Below, in pieces: positions 1 through 10,660 of a DNA stretch of 64,000 bases; position 1 is the first letter of the stretch, and every line of letters begins with the position of its first letter. Below the pieces are notes generated by a model. It was not told where the DNA came from. It ran no database searches and was given only the letters and a program-made list of their open reading frames with translations. The stretch spans positions 2,420,001 to 2,484,000 of the forward strand of contig CM049316.1 of assembly GCA_026874595.1 (NCBI GenBank), written 5' to 3'. The stretch comes from Sipunculus nudus (taxonomy: Eukaryota > Annelida > Sipuncula > Golfingiida > Sipunculidae). The position numbers and the translations under genes were made by a program.

Positions 1-873
1 AGGTGTGAAATTGACTATTAATTCCAGTAATTAATTAAAACTGGGATAGTAATTAGCACAATGATATTGTTTGTCCCTCATTTAACCAACAGTGTGTATA
101 CTTTATTTGAGATGTTTTATTTTGTCAAATTTACTTTTATTTTATTTTGGTGAATAAAATTAAGCATGTCCTGAAAACTCCAATATGCAAAACTTTTTAA
201 TAGTGATTCAAGGAATATTCTTGTAGATGCCATGTTGTGGCATTATTTTCTTTTAAAATCAGTTAAAACATTTATGATTTAAAAATAATAAAATATATGT
301 GTATGCATAATATGACCCAATGTTTTTTACTCTGTATATATAATGATTGCAACTTTTGCAACAATTCTAATATTTTAACTTATATTTTCAGGTTTTTTAA
401 TTAAAAATTTATAAACCTGTAAATAAAAAAATGATACAGATAAAAACTTCTTAATGGAAAAAGTGGATCTGCTTTAAAAAAATAGGATTATATATAAACT
501 TAAATGCATTATTCTCTTGAAAGTGAAATAAAGGTATTAGTCCATTCTGTCCACTTGCCTGTCCATCTGTAAATTTTCGTATGCAACACAGTATCTCAAA
601 ACTTTTACTGGTTTTCTTCATGACAGTCTTGTCAGAGTATTAGTTTGCAATCATATATTTAGAACTTTACTATAACCAAGTAGGAGGGCCCCTTTCCTCT
701 TAGCTTTTCATATTCTTATATAAATGAAAAACATTACAATAGAATATTTCTACATCCACCTTCGTGCTGCCCTCACTTTTCCCTTCTCCGAACCCCATCC
801 CAAAGTCAGCCTCAGTAAGCAAGAACAAGATGAATCAGATATATTCATACTTTAATATTTTGTATAACTATAC
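1..873. other. AT-rich sequence, probably CEP70 intron; nothing recognised
   Basis: No coding exon, RNA gene or clear repeat could be supported here. Because CEP70 exons begin at 2106, this is inferred to be intronic. Confidence 0.4.
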
Positions 874-1394
874 GTCCATAGGTACCTATGTACATGCCAG
901 AAATTATGTCAATATTGTGTAATATGTAGACATAGTGGGCATCACAATAATGTACCTTGTCAAGACTAAAGAGATATTGTGTCATACAGTCACATATTCA
1001 TAAATCACTTCATCAGCATAGTTAATCATAACATCATATCTGTCAAATTGAACGCTTGCAGACTACCATACACTTTAGATCCTTCAACAAATAGCCTTAT
1101 CATCTACTACTGCTTATTACTGCTGTCATTGCATTCATATTTGCTCAAATATATCACAATTTTCAACCCCTCCTAAATAAATAAAAAATAAACCACTTTA
1201 TTTGACTCTATTAATCCATCAGTCAGGTATTTTCATTTATCATTTACTCACATATTACATTACATTCCTTTATAATAGCCCAACATGTACATAATATTCA
1301 TAAGCTTTATCGACTCGATATAGTATCACTGTGGAGAAACATTTATAGTCCAATCACGATCAGCTGAGCGCCGTGACCCATGGGTCCCTTGTTT
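874..1394 (+). repeat. Repeat V1, short relative of family W
   Basis: This matches 32154-32685 over almost its whole length (gtccataggtacctatg near the start, gacccatgggtcccttgt at the end). Parts of its body (ctatgtacatgccagaaatta) also occur inside family W, and its 3' terminus is the same as W and Y. It looks like an internally deleted or rearranged W-type non-autonomous element. Confidence 0.65.
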
Positions 1395-1952
1395 TCACAA
1401 TGCCTGCAGATATTGGCCTGATTTTTGGTGCGTGGGCAGATAATGACCAGTTACAGATCGAGTTCATGTTTTGTCCCAGTTGACCTACTTTTTGACTGTT
1501 TGACGGTGCCCTCACATAGAAAATTCATAGAAAATATAAATTTTCATGACAAGTGCACATGTACGGACTTTTTTTCGCAATGACTGCGGATACGGGCCTG
1601 ATTTTTGGTGTGTGGGCAGATAATGACCATCTACAGATCAAGTTCTTGTTTTGTCCCAGTTGACCTACTTTTGACCTTGACTGCTCCTGAATATAGAAAG
1701 TTTCATGAAATATAGAAATTTTCATAACAAATGCATATGTACAGACTTTTTTCCGCAATGCCTGCAGATACCATTCTGATTTTTTATGTGTGGGCAGATA
1801 ATGACCAGTTACAGATCGAGTTCGCGTTTCATCCCTGTTGACCTACTTTCCACCATACGACACCTCCTGAACTTAAAAAATTTTACAAAATTTAACAAAT
1901 ATTTCTAATTTGCCCCAGGCGGGGGCATTCATGTCGTTCCGACACATCTAGT
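1395..1952 (+). repeat. Repeat Z1, 5'-truncated
   Basis: About three tandem units of ~180 bp carry tgcctgcagatattggcctg-type modules, also present at 33020-34203. It ends with GGCGGGGGCAT, the hairpin TGTCGTTCCGACA, and then CTAGTTT. It begins directly at the V1 terminus, so Z1 appears truncated or abutted there. Confidence 0.65.
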
Positions 1953-2105
1953 TTAGGTTTATTTTGCTTGAGGCAACTTCTTCCAGTTTCTTTACCCTCA
2001 CACTGAATATAATGGTATTATACTAAATATGTGTTATTTATTTAATTTTTGTGAAGGATATCAGAATTATGTCCATGTGCTTTCCCTTTCCATGTCTCCC
2101 TCCAG

Positions 2106-2277
2106 AAAACTAAAAGTGGAGCCTCTGCGGTGGTCTTGGCTGGTATCGTTGAACACTTCCAACAGCTCTTTGATGTTCACAAAGTGTCAGGTGTATACCC
2201 TCGCATGAACGAGATCTACACACAGCTGGGAGAGGCAAAAAACATTCTGCACACACTCAGGGACCTGCTGGGGCTGG
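2106..2277 (+). CDS. CEP70: CEP70 exon (first visible)
   Basis: The acceptor is ...ctccag at 2100-2105 and the donor gtaagt begins at 2278. The exon is read from phase 0 and leaves one base of a split codon. It encodes the EHFQQLFDV and YPRMNEIYTQLGE segments and ends in a leucine-rich LRDLLGL stretch. The final ~37 bases of the exon are the first unit of the minisatellite that continues into the intron. Confidence 0.82.
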
Positions 2278-5200
2278 GTAAGTCTGTACACACTCAAGGA
2301 CCTGCTGGGGCTGGGTAAGTCTGTACACACTCAGGGACCTGCTGGGGTTGGGTAAGTCTGTACACACTCAGGGACCTGCTGGGGCTGGGTAAGTCTGTAC
2401 ACACTCAGGGACCTGCAGGGGCTGGGTAAGTGTGTACACACTCAGGGATCTGCCTGGGCTGGGTATGTTGATCTTCAGGAGTCTGTTGCTATGGTTATTT
2501 TAAGTTAAAATCCCAGGGATAGGCTTCATACCATTGTTATAGTTGCGGTAATTATAATGGTAAATACTTTTGACTCAGACATTTTGCTCATTTTAACTTA
2601 AAATATGTAATTGAGCGCAACCTAATATGGTGTGGTTATTCAATTCTCCTGTGCTCTTTTATTGTGATTTCCTGCAAACTGTGACAATTCTGTTCATTCA
2701 CCAATTCACTCAATGAAAGTAAACTGTGAGAGTCTTGCTTTATTTCCTTTGCATCATTTTAGACTTAATCTTAAATTGGTCATTTATTATTAAGATCTCT
2801 AGTATTTAATTTTGTATTTCTATTATTTAATTTTGTAAATGTCATGGGGCGGGTGAAATAATACACATCTCCTATGTTTTAGTAACATTATTTTCTCAGC
2901 CATAATGTCAGCTTACAACTGTTATGTTTACAGATGAGCGAGCGAAGGGAGCAGCAGTAGTGGAGGCGGTGGGCACGCTGTGTCAGGCTCACAACACTAG
3001 CATGGAAGGACAGCTGAAAAAACAGCTACAGGTGGATGACCTACAGCTGTAAGTGGTCTAGTCCTGATATTTATTGTATCCGCCAAAACGAAGTTTTGCG
3101 GATACTATGTTTTTGACCGGGTTCCGCCGCCGCCGCCGCGTTCGTTTCCCGAGAACTCCTCTGAGACTACTGGGCAGATTTTTCCGAAACTTACGCAAAT
3201 TATCGGGTCACATGTGAACTGGTGCCTAACCAAGTGACCTTGACCTCTGGCCTTTCGTCTCTGCCCAGCGTCCGTTTGTGCGTCTGTTTCCACACATAAA
3301 CCCATATATCTCGGGAACCGTTTGACCGATCCGGAAAAAAATTTTACACAAATGTAGCCCTGGGATAGCTTTATAACATACACAACAAAAGGTGGCGCCA
3401 CCTGCAACCATGTATGCACAGTGTCCATCTGTTCATCTGCCTGGGGTTAAAATCACTCATATCTCTGCAGTGGTTTGACTAATTCACCTAAAATTCGGCA
3501 TGTGTATACATCCTAGATAGCTTTCTCGATTTTATGACAGGTGGCGCCACCTACATTCACGTTAACGCTCCACACATAAACCCCTTATATCTCAGGAACC
3601 GTTTGACCGATCCGGAAAAATTTTTTACACAAATGTAGCCCTGGGAATGCTTTATAACATACACAACAAAAGGTGGCGCCACCTGCAACCATGTTTGCAC
3701 AGTGTCCATTTGTTCATCTGCCTGGGGTTAAAATCACTCATATCTCTGCAGTGGTTTGACTAATTCACCTAAAAATCGGCATGCGTATACATCCTAGATA
3801 GCTTTCTCGATTTTATGACAGTTGGCGCCACCTACATTCACGTTAACGCTCCACACATAAACCCATATATCTCGGGAACCGGTTGACCGATCCGGAAAAA
3901 AATTTTACACAAATGTAGCCCTGGGATAGCTTTATAACATACACAACAAAAGGTGGCGCCACCTGCAACCATGTTTGCACAGTGTCCATCTGTTCATCTG
4001 CCTGGGGTTAAAATCACTCATATCTCTGCAGTGGTTTGACTAATTCACCTAAAATTCGGCATGCGTATACATCCTAGATAGCTTTCTCGATTTTATGACA
4101 GGTGGCGCCACCTACATTCACGTTAACGCTGCAGACATCCAAGCTCATATCTCAGGAACCGTTTGACCGATCAGGAAAAAAAATTTACACAAATGTAGCC
4201 CTTGGATAGCTTTATAACATTCACAAAAATGGTGGCGTCACCTGCAGCCATTTTTACACAGCGTCCATCTGTTTGTGTGCCTTTGGTTAAAATCACTCAT
4301 ATCCCTGCAGTGGTTTGACCAAATTACCTGAAATTCAGCATGCTTATACATCCCGCATAGCTTTCTTGATTTTATGACAGGTGGTGCCACCTACATTCAC
4401 ATTTATGCTGTAGACATCCATGCTTATATATCCGGACTCATTCAACCAATCAGGAAAATTTTTTTACACAAATGAAGCCCTTGGATAGCTTTAAAACATA
4501 CACAACAAAAGGCGGCGCCACCTGCAACCATGTTTGCACAGTGTCCATCTGTTCATCTGCCTGGTGTTAAAATCACTCATATCTCTGCAGTGGTTTGACT
4601 AATTCACCTAAAATTGGGCATGCGTATACATCCTAGATAGCTTTCTCGATTTTATGACAGGTGGCGCCACCTACATTCACGTTAACGCTGCAGACATCCA
4701 AGCTCATATCTCAGGAACCGTTTGACCAATCAGGAAAAAAAATTTACACAAATGTAGCCCTTGATTAGCTTTATAACATTCACAAAAATGGTGGCGTCAC
4801 CTGCAGCCATTTTTACACAGCGTCCATCTGTTTGTCTGCCTTTGGTTAAAATCACTCATATCCCTGCAGTGGTTTGACCAAATTACCTGAAATTCAGCAT
4901 GCTTATACATCCCGCATAGCTTTCTTGATTTTATGACAGGTGGTGCCACCTACATTCACATTCATGCTGTAGACATCCATGCTTATATCTCCAGACTCAT
5001 TCAACCAATCAGGAAAATTTTTTTACACAAATGAAGCCCTTGGATAGCTTTAAAACATAAACAAAAATGGTGGCGCAACCTGCAGCCATTTTTGCACAGC
5101 GTCCATCTGTTTGTCTGCTGTGGGATAAAATCACTCATATCTCTACAGTGGTTTGACTTTTCCACATCAAATTTTGCTTGTGTATATATCTTGGATAGTT

Positions 5201-6300
5201 TCAAATAACAGGTGGCGCCACCTACAATCATGTTTATGTGGCAGAGATCCGTTCTAATATTTAACACTTAACTCTATATCCCCTTGCCACTCAATCCATG
5301 CCTTACTTCACCCGTCCTTCTCTGATTTTGGCGGATACACGTAGTCGCTTGTCGACTACCCGTATTCTAGTTAATGTTAAATTTAAATTCTTAAGTAATT
5401 AGAAAATATGTGTAGAACTCAGAAATCAGTTCATTTTACCGTTTGCAAGTGTTGTATTGCTCATAATGATGAATGACTCTAACATGTTGATTACATGTCA
5501 TGACACAGAAGCACATGATCAAAAGTTATCAAGTTACATCCTTACATCCTTGAAAACAGTAATGAAAATTATTAAGTGTATCTGTCTTGCATGTGTTTAC
5601 TGTTAACTATTGTATTGTACATGTTGTTACAGTGTAAAATTAAAAACCAAGTTTCCTTGAGAATCCATGGTTTAGCTGTTATCTGTTATACAAGTTTAAA
5701 AGTTTAATATTTGTCTGATTACTACCCCTGTTTATTTTCTGACAGGTTGAAATATTAAAAACAGTTGGATAAACAATAAGAAATAAATGATTTTCAGGAT
5801 TAATTTATAAAAAAAAGACCAACAGTTATAACTTATACTTTGAAATTTGACTTTCCTTCCATGAGTATTTATGTACATCTTGTATATTGTAAAACATGCA
5901 ACAGCTGAGGCAGCACAGTGAGAGTTTCAATTTGGAGTTGATGTACATTTCCTTGTTTATTTCAGTGTGATCCAGAAGCTACATGAACACGAGGAGTTCC
6001 TCCCTGTATTTCGCATGGTTATCCAAGACTTGATGGATGTCCTGGGTAAGACATTTTATACAGTAAATTTAAGAAATAAGCATGTCATGAACTTGTAGTT
6101 ATTTTTACAATGTTTGTTTTAATTTGTTTCCATTATCACTAAAATGTCCTATAATGTAAAGACACTTAACTCTTGGAAATGTATGAACACTGCTTTTAAT
6201 GCTCACCTACTAAATCTGATAGATCAAAGGTCCAAGAAATAGCAAACGTTTGAAACTCTGAGCTGGTCATTATTTATTTCTTTTCAATTCAGATGTTTGT

Positions 6301-6335
<35 letters not shown>

Positions 6336-6525
6336 ATATAAATATAAATATATATTTATATATTTATATATATTTACAACAAAAATGTTCAGTTACACAT
6401 TAACACATTTTCACAAAAACGTGTAAATGTGTAACTGAACATTTTTGTTGTAAATTATGTGTATCAGTTCTTAGCATCAGGCTAATGGAGCACTGTTAGA
6501 TTCATTCAGCACCTATATACTTCTA

Positions 6526-6566
<41 letters not shown>

Positions 6567-6704
6567 TTCTTTTGCAATAAATCATTTATATCAAATTCTT
6601 TTATATTACTCAGGTTCAACCTTATAATTTCAGGTGTACACCAGCTTGATCAAGTTGTTCCAGCAACAAAAGCACTAAAAGTGTTGGCAACTACAGCAAG
6701 TTAA
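2106..6704 (+). CDS. CEP70: CEP70 (centrosomal protein 70), C-terminal exons, 5' partial
   Basis: Four exons join in phase: 2106-2277, 2934-3048, 5966-6045 and 6634-6704, the last ending in TAA. The translation contains EHFQQLFDV, GVYPRMNEIYTQLGE, KLHEHEEFLPVF and VPATKALKVL in order. These align by eye with the conserved C-terminal region of vertebrate CEP70, including its short tail after the EHEEF segment. CEP70 is a coiled-coil centrosomal protein that binds gamma-tubulin and affects microtubule organisation. The visible part lies after the coiled coils, in the region usually described as TPR-like. All splice sites are GT-AG. Earlier exons must lie left of base 1; I saw no convincing one in 1-2105. 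The first visible exon runs into a minisatellite that copies its own splice donor, and the second donor is followed after about 25 bp by repeat X1. The gene lies head-to-tail with TRIP13, 2.6 kb upstream. The identification rests on remembered family similarity, not a search. Confidence 0.85.
2241..2465 (+). repeat. 37-bp minisatellite spanning the CEP70 5' splice site
   Basis: There are six units with period 37. The first is the end of the CEP70 exon. Each unit holds ctcagggacctgctggggc followed by a GT donor-like site, with GT at 2278, 2315, 2352, 2389, 2426 and 2463. The first five are gtaagt or close; the last is gtatgt. The array is therefore a tandem duplication of an exon end plus its donor. 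Confidence 0.9.
2934..3048 (+). CDS. CEP70: CEP70 exon (second visible)
   Basis: The acceptor is ttacag at 2928-2933 and the donor gtaagt begins at 3049. The exon encodes DERAKGAAVVEAVGTLCQ and a following QLKKQLQVDDLQL segment, in phase with both neighbouring exons. The codon for the last leucine is split across the intron. Confidence 0.82.
3074..5371 (+). repeat. Repeat X1, candidate Helentron-like non-autonomous element
   Basis: It starts TTGTATCCGCCAAAACG and ends with GGCGGATAC, hairpin GTAGTCG-cttgt-CGACTAC (5341-5359), then CTAGTT. The body is made of about seven ~285-bp units, each with two palindromic GGTGGCGCCACC sites or variants. It carries no plausible gene. It lies about 25 bp downstream of a CEP70 splice donor. 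Related copies are at 44375-47931 (interrupted) and 56369-57981. The mechanism is inferred from the ends only. Confidence 0.7.
5372..5965. other. CEP70 intron remainder; nothing recognised
   Basis: This is AT-rich intron between repeat X1 and the next CEP70 exon, with no further features supported. Confidence 0.4.
5966..6045 (+). CDS. CEP70: CEP70 exon (third visible)
   Basis: The acceptor is ttcag at 5961-5965 and the donor gtaaga begins at 6046. The exon encodes VIQKLHEHEEFLPVF followed by RMVIQDLMDVL, the best conserved block of the visible CEP70 region. Confidence 0.85.
6300..6372. repeat. (TA)n-rich microsatellite
   Basis: This is alternating TA with interspersed TTTA, directly abutting the inverted repeat at 6373. 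Confidence 0.85.
6373..6454. repeat. Near-perfect 29-bp inverted repeat (hairpin)
   Basis: The arms 6373-6401 and 6426-6454 are exact reverse complements (tttacaacaaaaatgttcag... and its mate) around a 24-base loop. It may be a tiny foldback or MITE remnant in the last CEP70 intron. Confidence 0.85.
6527..6563. repeat. (CA)n microsatellite
   Basis: This is an uninterrupted CA dinucleotide tract of about 34 bases after a short TA stretch. Confidence 0.9.
6634..6704 (+). CDS. CEP70: CEP70 terminal exon with stop
   Basis: The acceptor is tttcag at 6628-6633. The exon finishes a split glycine codon and encodes VHQLDQVVPATKALKVL plus a short tail, then TAA at 6702-6704. The VPA..KALKVL block matches the extreme C terminus of CEP70, which supports this as the true last exon. 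Confidence 0.82.
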
Positions 6705-9240
6705 CACTAACAATGAACTTTAAAGCAGTAATGTCAACAAATACAAACAACAGAGTGACATGAACAATGGTTAAGCCGGAGGCATTCAGGCTTACATTCC
6801 ACCACAAATGACATGTCACTTTTCACATAAAAAAACATGCAGGGATTTCTGAAACAATGATTGTGCGTCTCTTATACTGATGACCGAGGCAGATATTTAA
6901 GAAACTGTAGGTATTACCAGCTGGATAAACACCTAATGTCTGTGCAAAACCCTGCTTTCAGTATGGGAGAGCACAAGCTAGCTGAACAGAAAATTGATGA
7001 TCTGATCATAACCAAGTTCCAAAAACTAAAATCTCTACTTTTGCTTTTCATATTATTGTTCCCCAGTCATTTATGAAAGTAAGATCTATGAACTTCCTCA
7101 TTTTGTTTCCTTTAACAGACCCTGTGAATTTGTTTAAACTTTTTGGACACTCCAGATTGTTGTTGATGTTTTCATCTGCTATGTTGCAGTATTAGACTAA
7201 CACAAACTTCTAAACAGGATGTACAGAGTTTGAACCAAACATGTAGATTGTAAAACTATGTGTGTGGAACATTGGCAGCTTTACAACCTAACAAATCTCA
7301 TTTTTAATAAGTATAAATTGTGAATATGGGATAAAAACAAGCCAAAACTGACTTGCCCTATGCTAAAAAAATTACTGCATAAATGCTTGTATATTTCCAA
7401 CAGTGATTAGTGATAGTTTGTGTATAATTGTTTTGCTTTACAGAAATTAGCTGTTAGTTCATAGATAACCAATTTTACAAATATTTTCCTCAGTATATCT
7501 TTTAATACTTTTATCATGAATTATCATAAATATAATAAACCATACTCATTTTTATAGATCTGTGTGCAGATTCAGTGGTCTATGTGTAAATATTTAGGCT
7601 CCCCAGAAAATTTCTGAGGTAAAAATTGTTTTTCTGTTACATTGTAGTCCTGATGATGATGATATGAACAGTCCCAAATAATGAATTTTAGGTAAGAATT
7701 TTACTGGAAATCAGGTGCGCAAATAATTGGTTTTCTAGATACACTGTCTCAAGACGTAACAATGGCTCAGTTGGTAAGGTGAGGCATTTTTGCCACATGT
7801 ACCAGTCTAATTTGTGTGATTTTGAAGGTATGTAAAAATTTTTTACATGTATTTGCATATGTAACAGTTGATACCTAATGGTATGAGTCAGAGCTGCATT
7901 GTTTATTTTTTCTAAGAACAGACAATGCAGGTAAAAAAGTCAGTTTATTTGCATCATAGATGTCAGAAATTACAGCACAGGACTATCTAATCTGCTCTCT
8001 TATAGTATCACTGGATTAACAGTAATTAAACATATGATAAAAGTGCTTCAGAGCACAGCATGGTATTGTTCTGATCATTCATTTTTGTGGGTGTTTTTTT
8101 TTTTGCTGAGGATCATAACCTATTCATAAAACAAATTTTATCTACTACAGTTTGCTTGATGACTAAAAGATTATGTTGGCTGTATAATCATTATTTCATT
8201 ATAGATTTAATATTTTAAATATTTTACTTTCTTGTATATATTTCTACTGACTATATGTTACTTGTATATTATGCTGTTTTTTTTAAGAATAAATATTTTA
8301 AATAAAATGAGCGTGTTTTTTATTCCTTAGACACAAGGAAGAACAGTTTGTTATATACTCTTGTCCAACCTCTCAAATTTCACTCGCACATTTGTAAGCA
8401 TTCGAATAACTTCGTCAGATCTAAAATCCTCCCACCCCCTTCTTTGCCCTTTTTAGTGTGCTAATGAGACGGCCCGAATGTGTGATCACTCATATACTAG
8501 TGTTTACAGTAACAGACACCCCATTTTCATGTAAAATTCTTTGCAACATGGGTTGATGGTAATAGGCATGATGAAAGCTGCTGTTTAGTAAAAGATTATT
8601 CATAGAAGATCTTAGCAAACATTCAGCATTTTCCTTCATAATAATTAGGGAAGGTCCAATTGAATATAAAATTGATATGTCTTGATAGTGTAAGCAATAA
8701 CCACCCTTCATGTTGCAGAGCAAAAATGATGAACTTTTAAAAGTCAAATGATTTTATGGTATCAGATGAAAAATAATGCTTCCATTGCATGCAGGCATCT
8801 GTATACACCTGTAGTAATTCATTTCCATTTACTTTTTATAGAACACTTTTATCTACTTTCACTATTTAGACAAATCGTTTGTCTTATGAGCCCACTTTAT
8901 TAGTAGAATGAGTGGATATGTAAAAGCCAAAGTTGTTCCTGTTTGTCTTATTTATACGAATACAATCGTCAAACCCGCAGTGCTCTAGAAAACTGGCTTT
9001 TCATTTATTCCGAGAAAAACTTGGTAAATCAATTATCTTCCAAAACACAATAGATTCGTCAAGTGTGTATTTTTCCTTTTTTTCTGTGAAAATAGTTGCC
9101 TTTTTCAAGCAACTTTATATTTATTTGATTAAAAAATTTAAATGTTAAGGAATACAAAAAAAAGCCAAACCCATACGGAATTCTTTGGTATTCATTCAAT
9201 AAATAAATGTGGACCACGCAAGTCTATAATGAAGGTCAAG
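6705..9240. other. CEP70 3' untranslated region and intergenic DNA
   Basis: There are no further genes here. Possible poly(A) signals AATAAA occur at about 7534 and in the 8288-8308 region, so the CEP70 transcript could end at either. The short open frames here show no recognisable domain. Confidence 0.4.
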
Positions 9241-9332
9241 GCCGCTAATGTCACCCGCGAAGTTCAACAGGTGCTGTCGTGCGTCTACATCTGAAAAAGA
9301 CAGGAACAACCTGATTCGTTTATTTGTATGTC
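9241..9332 (+). promoter_or_regulatory. Probable TRIP13 5' untranslated region with upstream ATGs
   Basis: It is more GC-balanced than the surroundings and sits directly before the TRIP13 ATG. It contains out-of-frame ATGs at 9248 and 9328, which would form upstream frames overlapping the main start if the transcript begins upstream of them. The transcription start is unknown, and I see no clear TATA box. Confidence 0.4.
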
Positions 9333-9427
9333 ATGGATCGGGTGGGAGACCTGCAAGACGCTCTCCCGTCGTCCATTACCACAACCCCAGCGATCGTACA
9401 TGTAGAGGTATCTCAGAATCCCTCGAG
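9333..9427 (+). CDS. TRIP13: TRIP13 exon 1 (start codon)
   Basis: ATG is at 9333. The exon encodes [14 protein letters not shown] and then a VHVEVSQNP segment, like the start of animal TRIP13. The donor is gtttgt at 9428, a weak but GT-type site. The exon leaves two bases (AG) of a split codon. Confidence 0.85.
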
Positions 9428-10587
9428 GTTTGTGAACTTGTGGTCCCCCACTCTCTCGAGCGCTCTCACTGTACTAGTCTCACTCTCAGTCTCACTTAAG
9501 TTATGAGGCTGTGTGTAAAACTCGGAAGCCGGAAGTCGAAAGCCAAGGATTTTTTAGAAACTAAACCATGAAGCATATACAAAATGCCATTACATCAATA
9601 CTATTTCGTTTTTTATCGATACACTAGGGTCTGATCTATCATTCTGTGAAGAATCATAGTTATTCATTCGATAATCTGAAAGTTATAGAAGAATCTGTGC
9701 TCGGAAGCCATCTCGGAAGTCACTCGGAAGTGCCAGGTAGTAATCCAAATGTGTAAAACTCGGAAGCCACAGCCATGCACTGGTCATCAAATCGTCAGCA
9801 TGCGTTTCAAGCATTTTCAATAACTTCCAGATGACATATTTTTTAGAATTCAATCTGTTGTGAAACATTCATGATGCTGTTTTCTTAAAATAATATTTTG
9901 TGGTCTTATTTTTTTTCCAGTTTGTAAAACAACATAATAATAATTGATAAATTAAAATGATAAATAGAATTAAAATTTGACAGAAACACGACGTCCTGGA
10001 AATGTTTCTAAAGGTTGTTTCGATAAAATGTTTTATGTTTCATGTATAAATTGACCAACCTTTTCATGTTCCATTGATCAAAAATTTCATCAGGATTATG
10101 TATCTCTTAGACTCAAATATCTATTATGTAAAATTTAATTGATTCCAAAGTATATTTTATATTTCATGATCAGAATGCACATTTTACAAATTCAAAATGT
10201 GATTTTTTCCCCGATATGTTCATGCTGTAAAATGAAACCCTTTTCAATTCAAGTTTTTAAAATGTTGCCAAAATAGACAGCATAATATGCATAATATTTT
10301 ACATTGAATTGTTTGATAATGATTCATCAGATGTATTTGACAACTTTAAAAAGAAAAACAAACATAAACAAAACCTTGACAGAAATCAATACACAATACA
10401 TGTGTAAACAGATATGCTGCCGATTGTAACATTGAACGTTCATATAAAATAAAATTGTTTCTGTTTTTTGCAGAACGATTTGATATTTCCTCGGTATTTT
10501 TATGCTGTTATGTACAATGTTCGGAAAATTAATGTTCTGAAATTTATAAAAAAACAGACGGCACAAACATTAATACTTTTTATATAC

Positions 10588-10660
<73 letters not shown>

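Noticed and set aside
3105-5267. Minus-strand frames of 60-107 codons within X1
   Set aside because: They fall in the tandem repeat, are not kept open in X2 or X3, and have no domain.
7755-7790. Sequence like a tRNA A box (tggctcagttggtaag)
   Set aside because: No B box or cloverleaf partner was found downstream, so a tRNA or tRNA-derived SINE is not supported.
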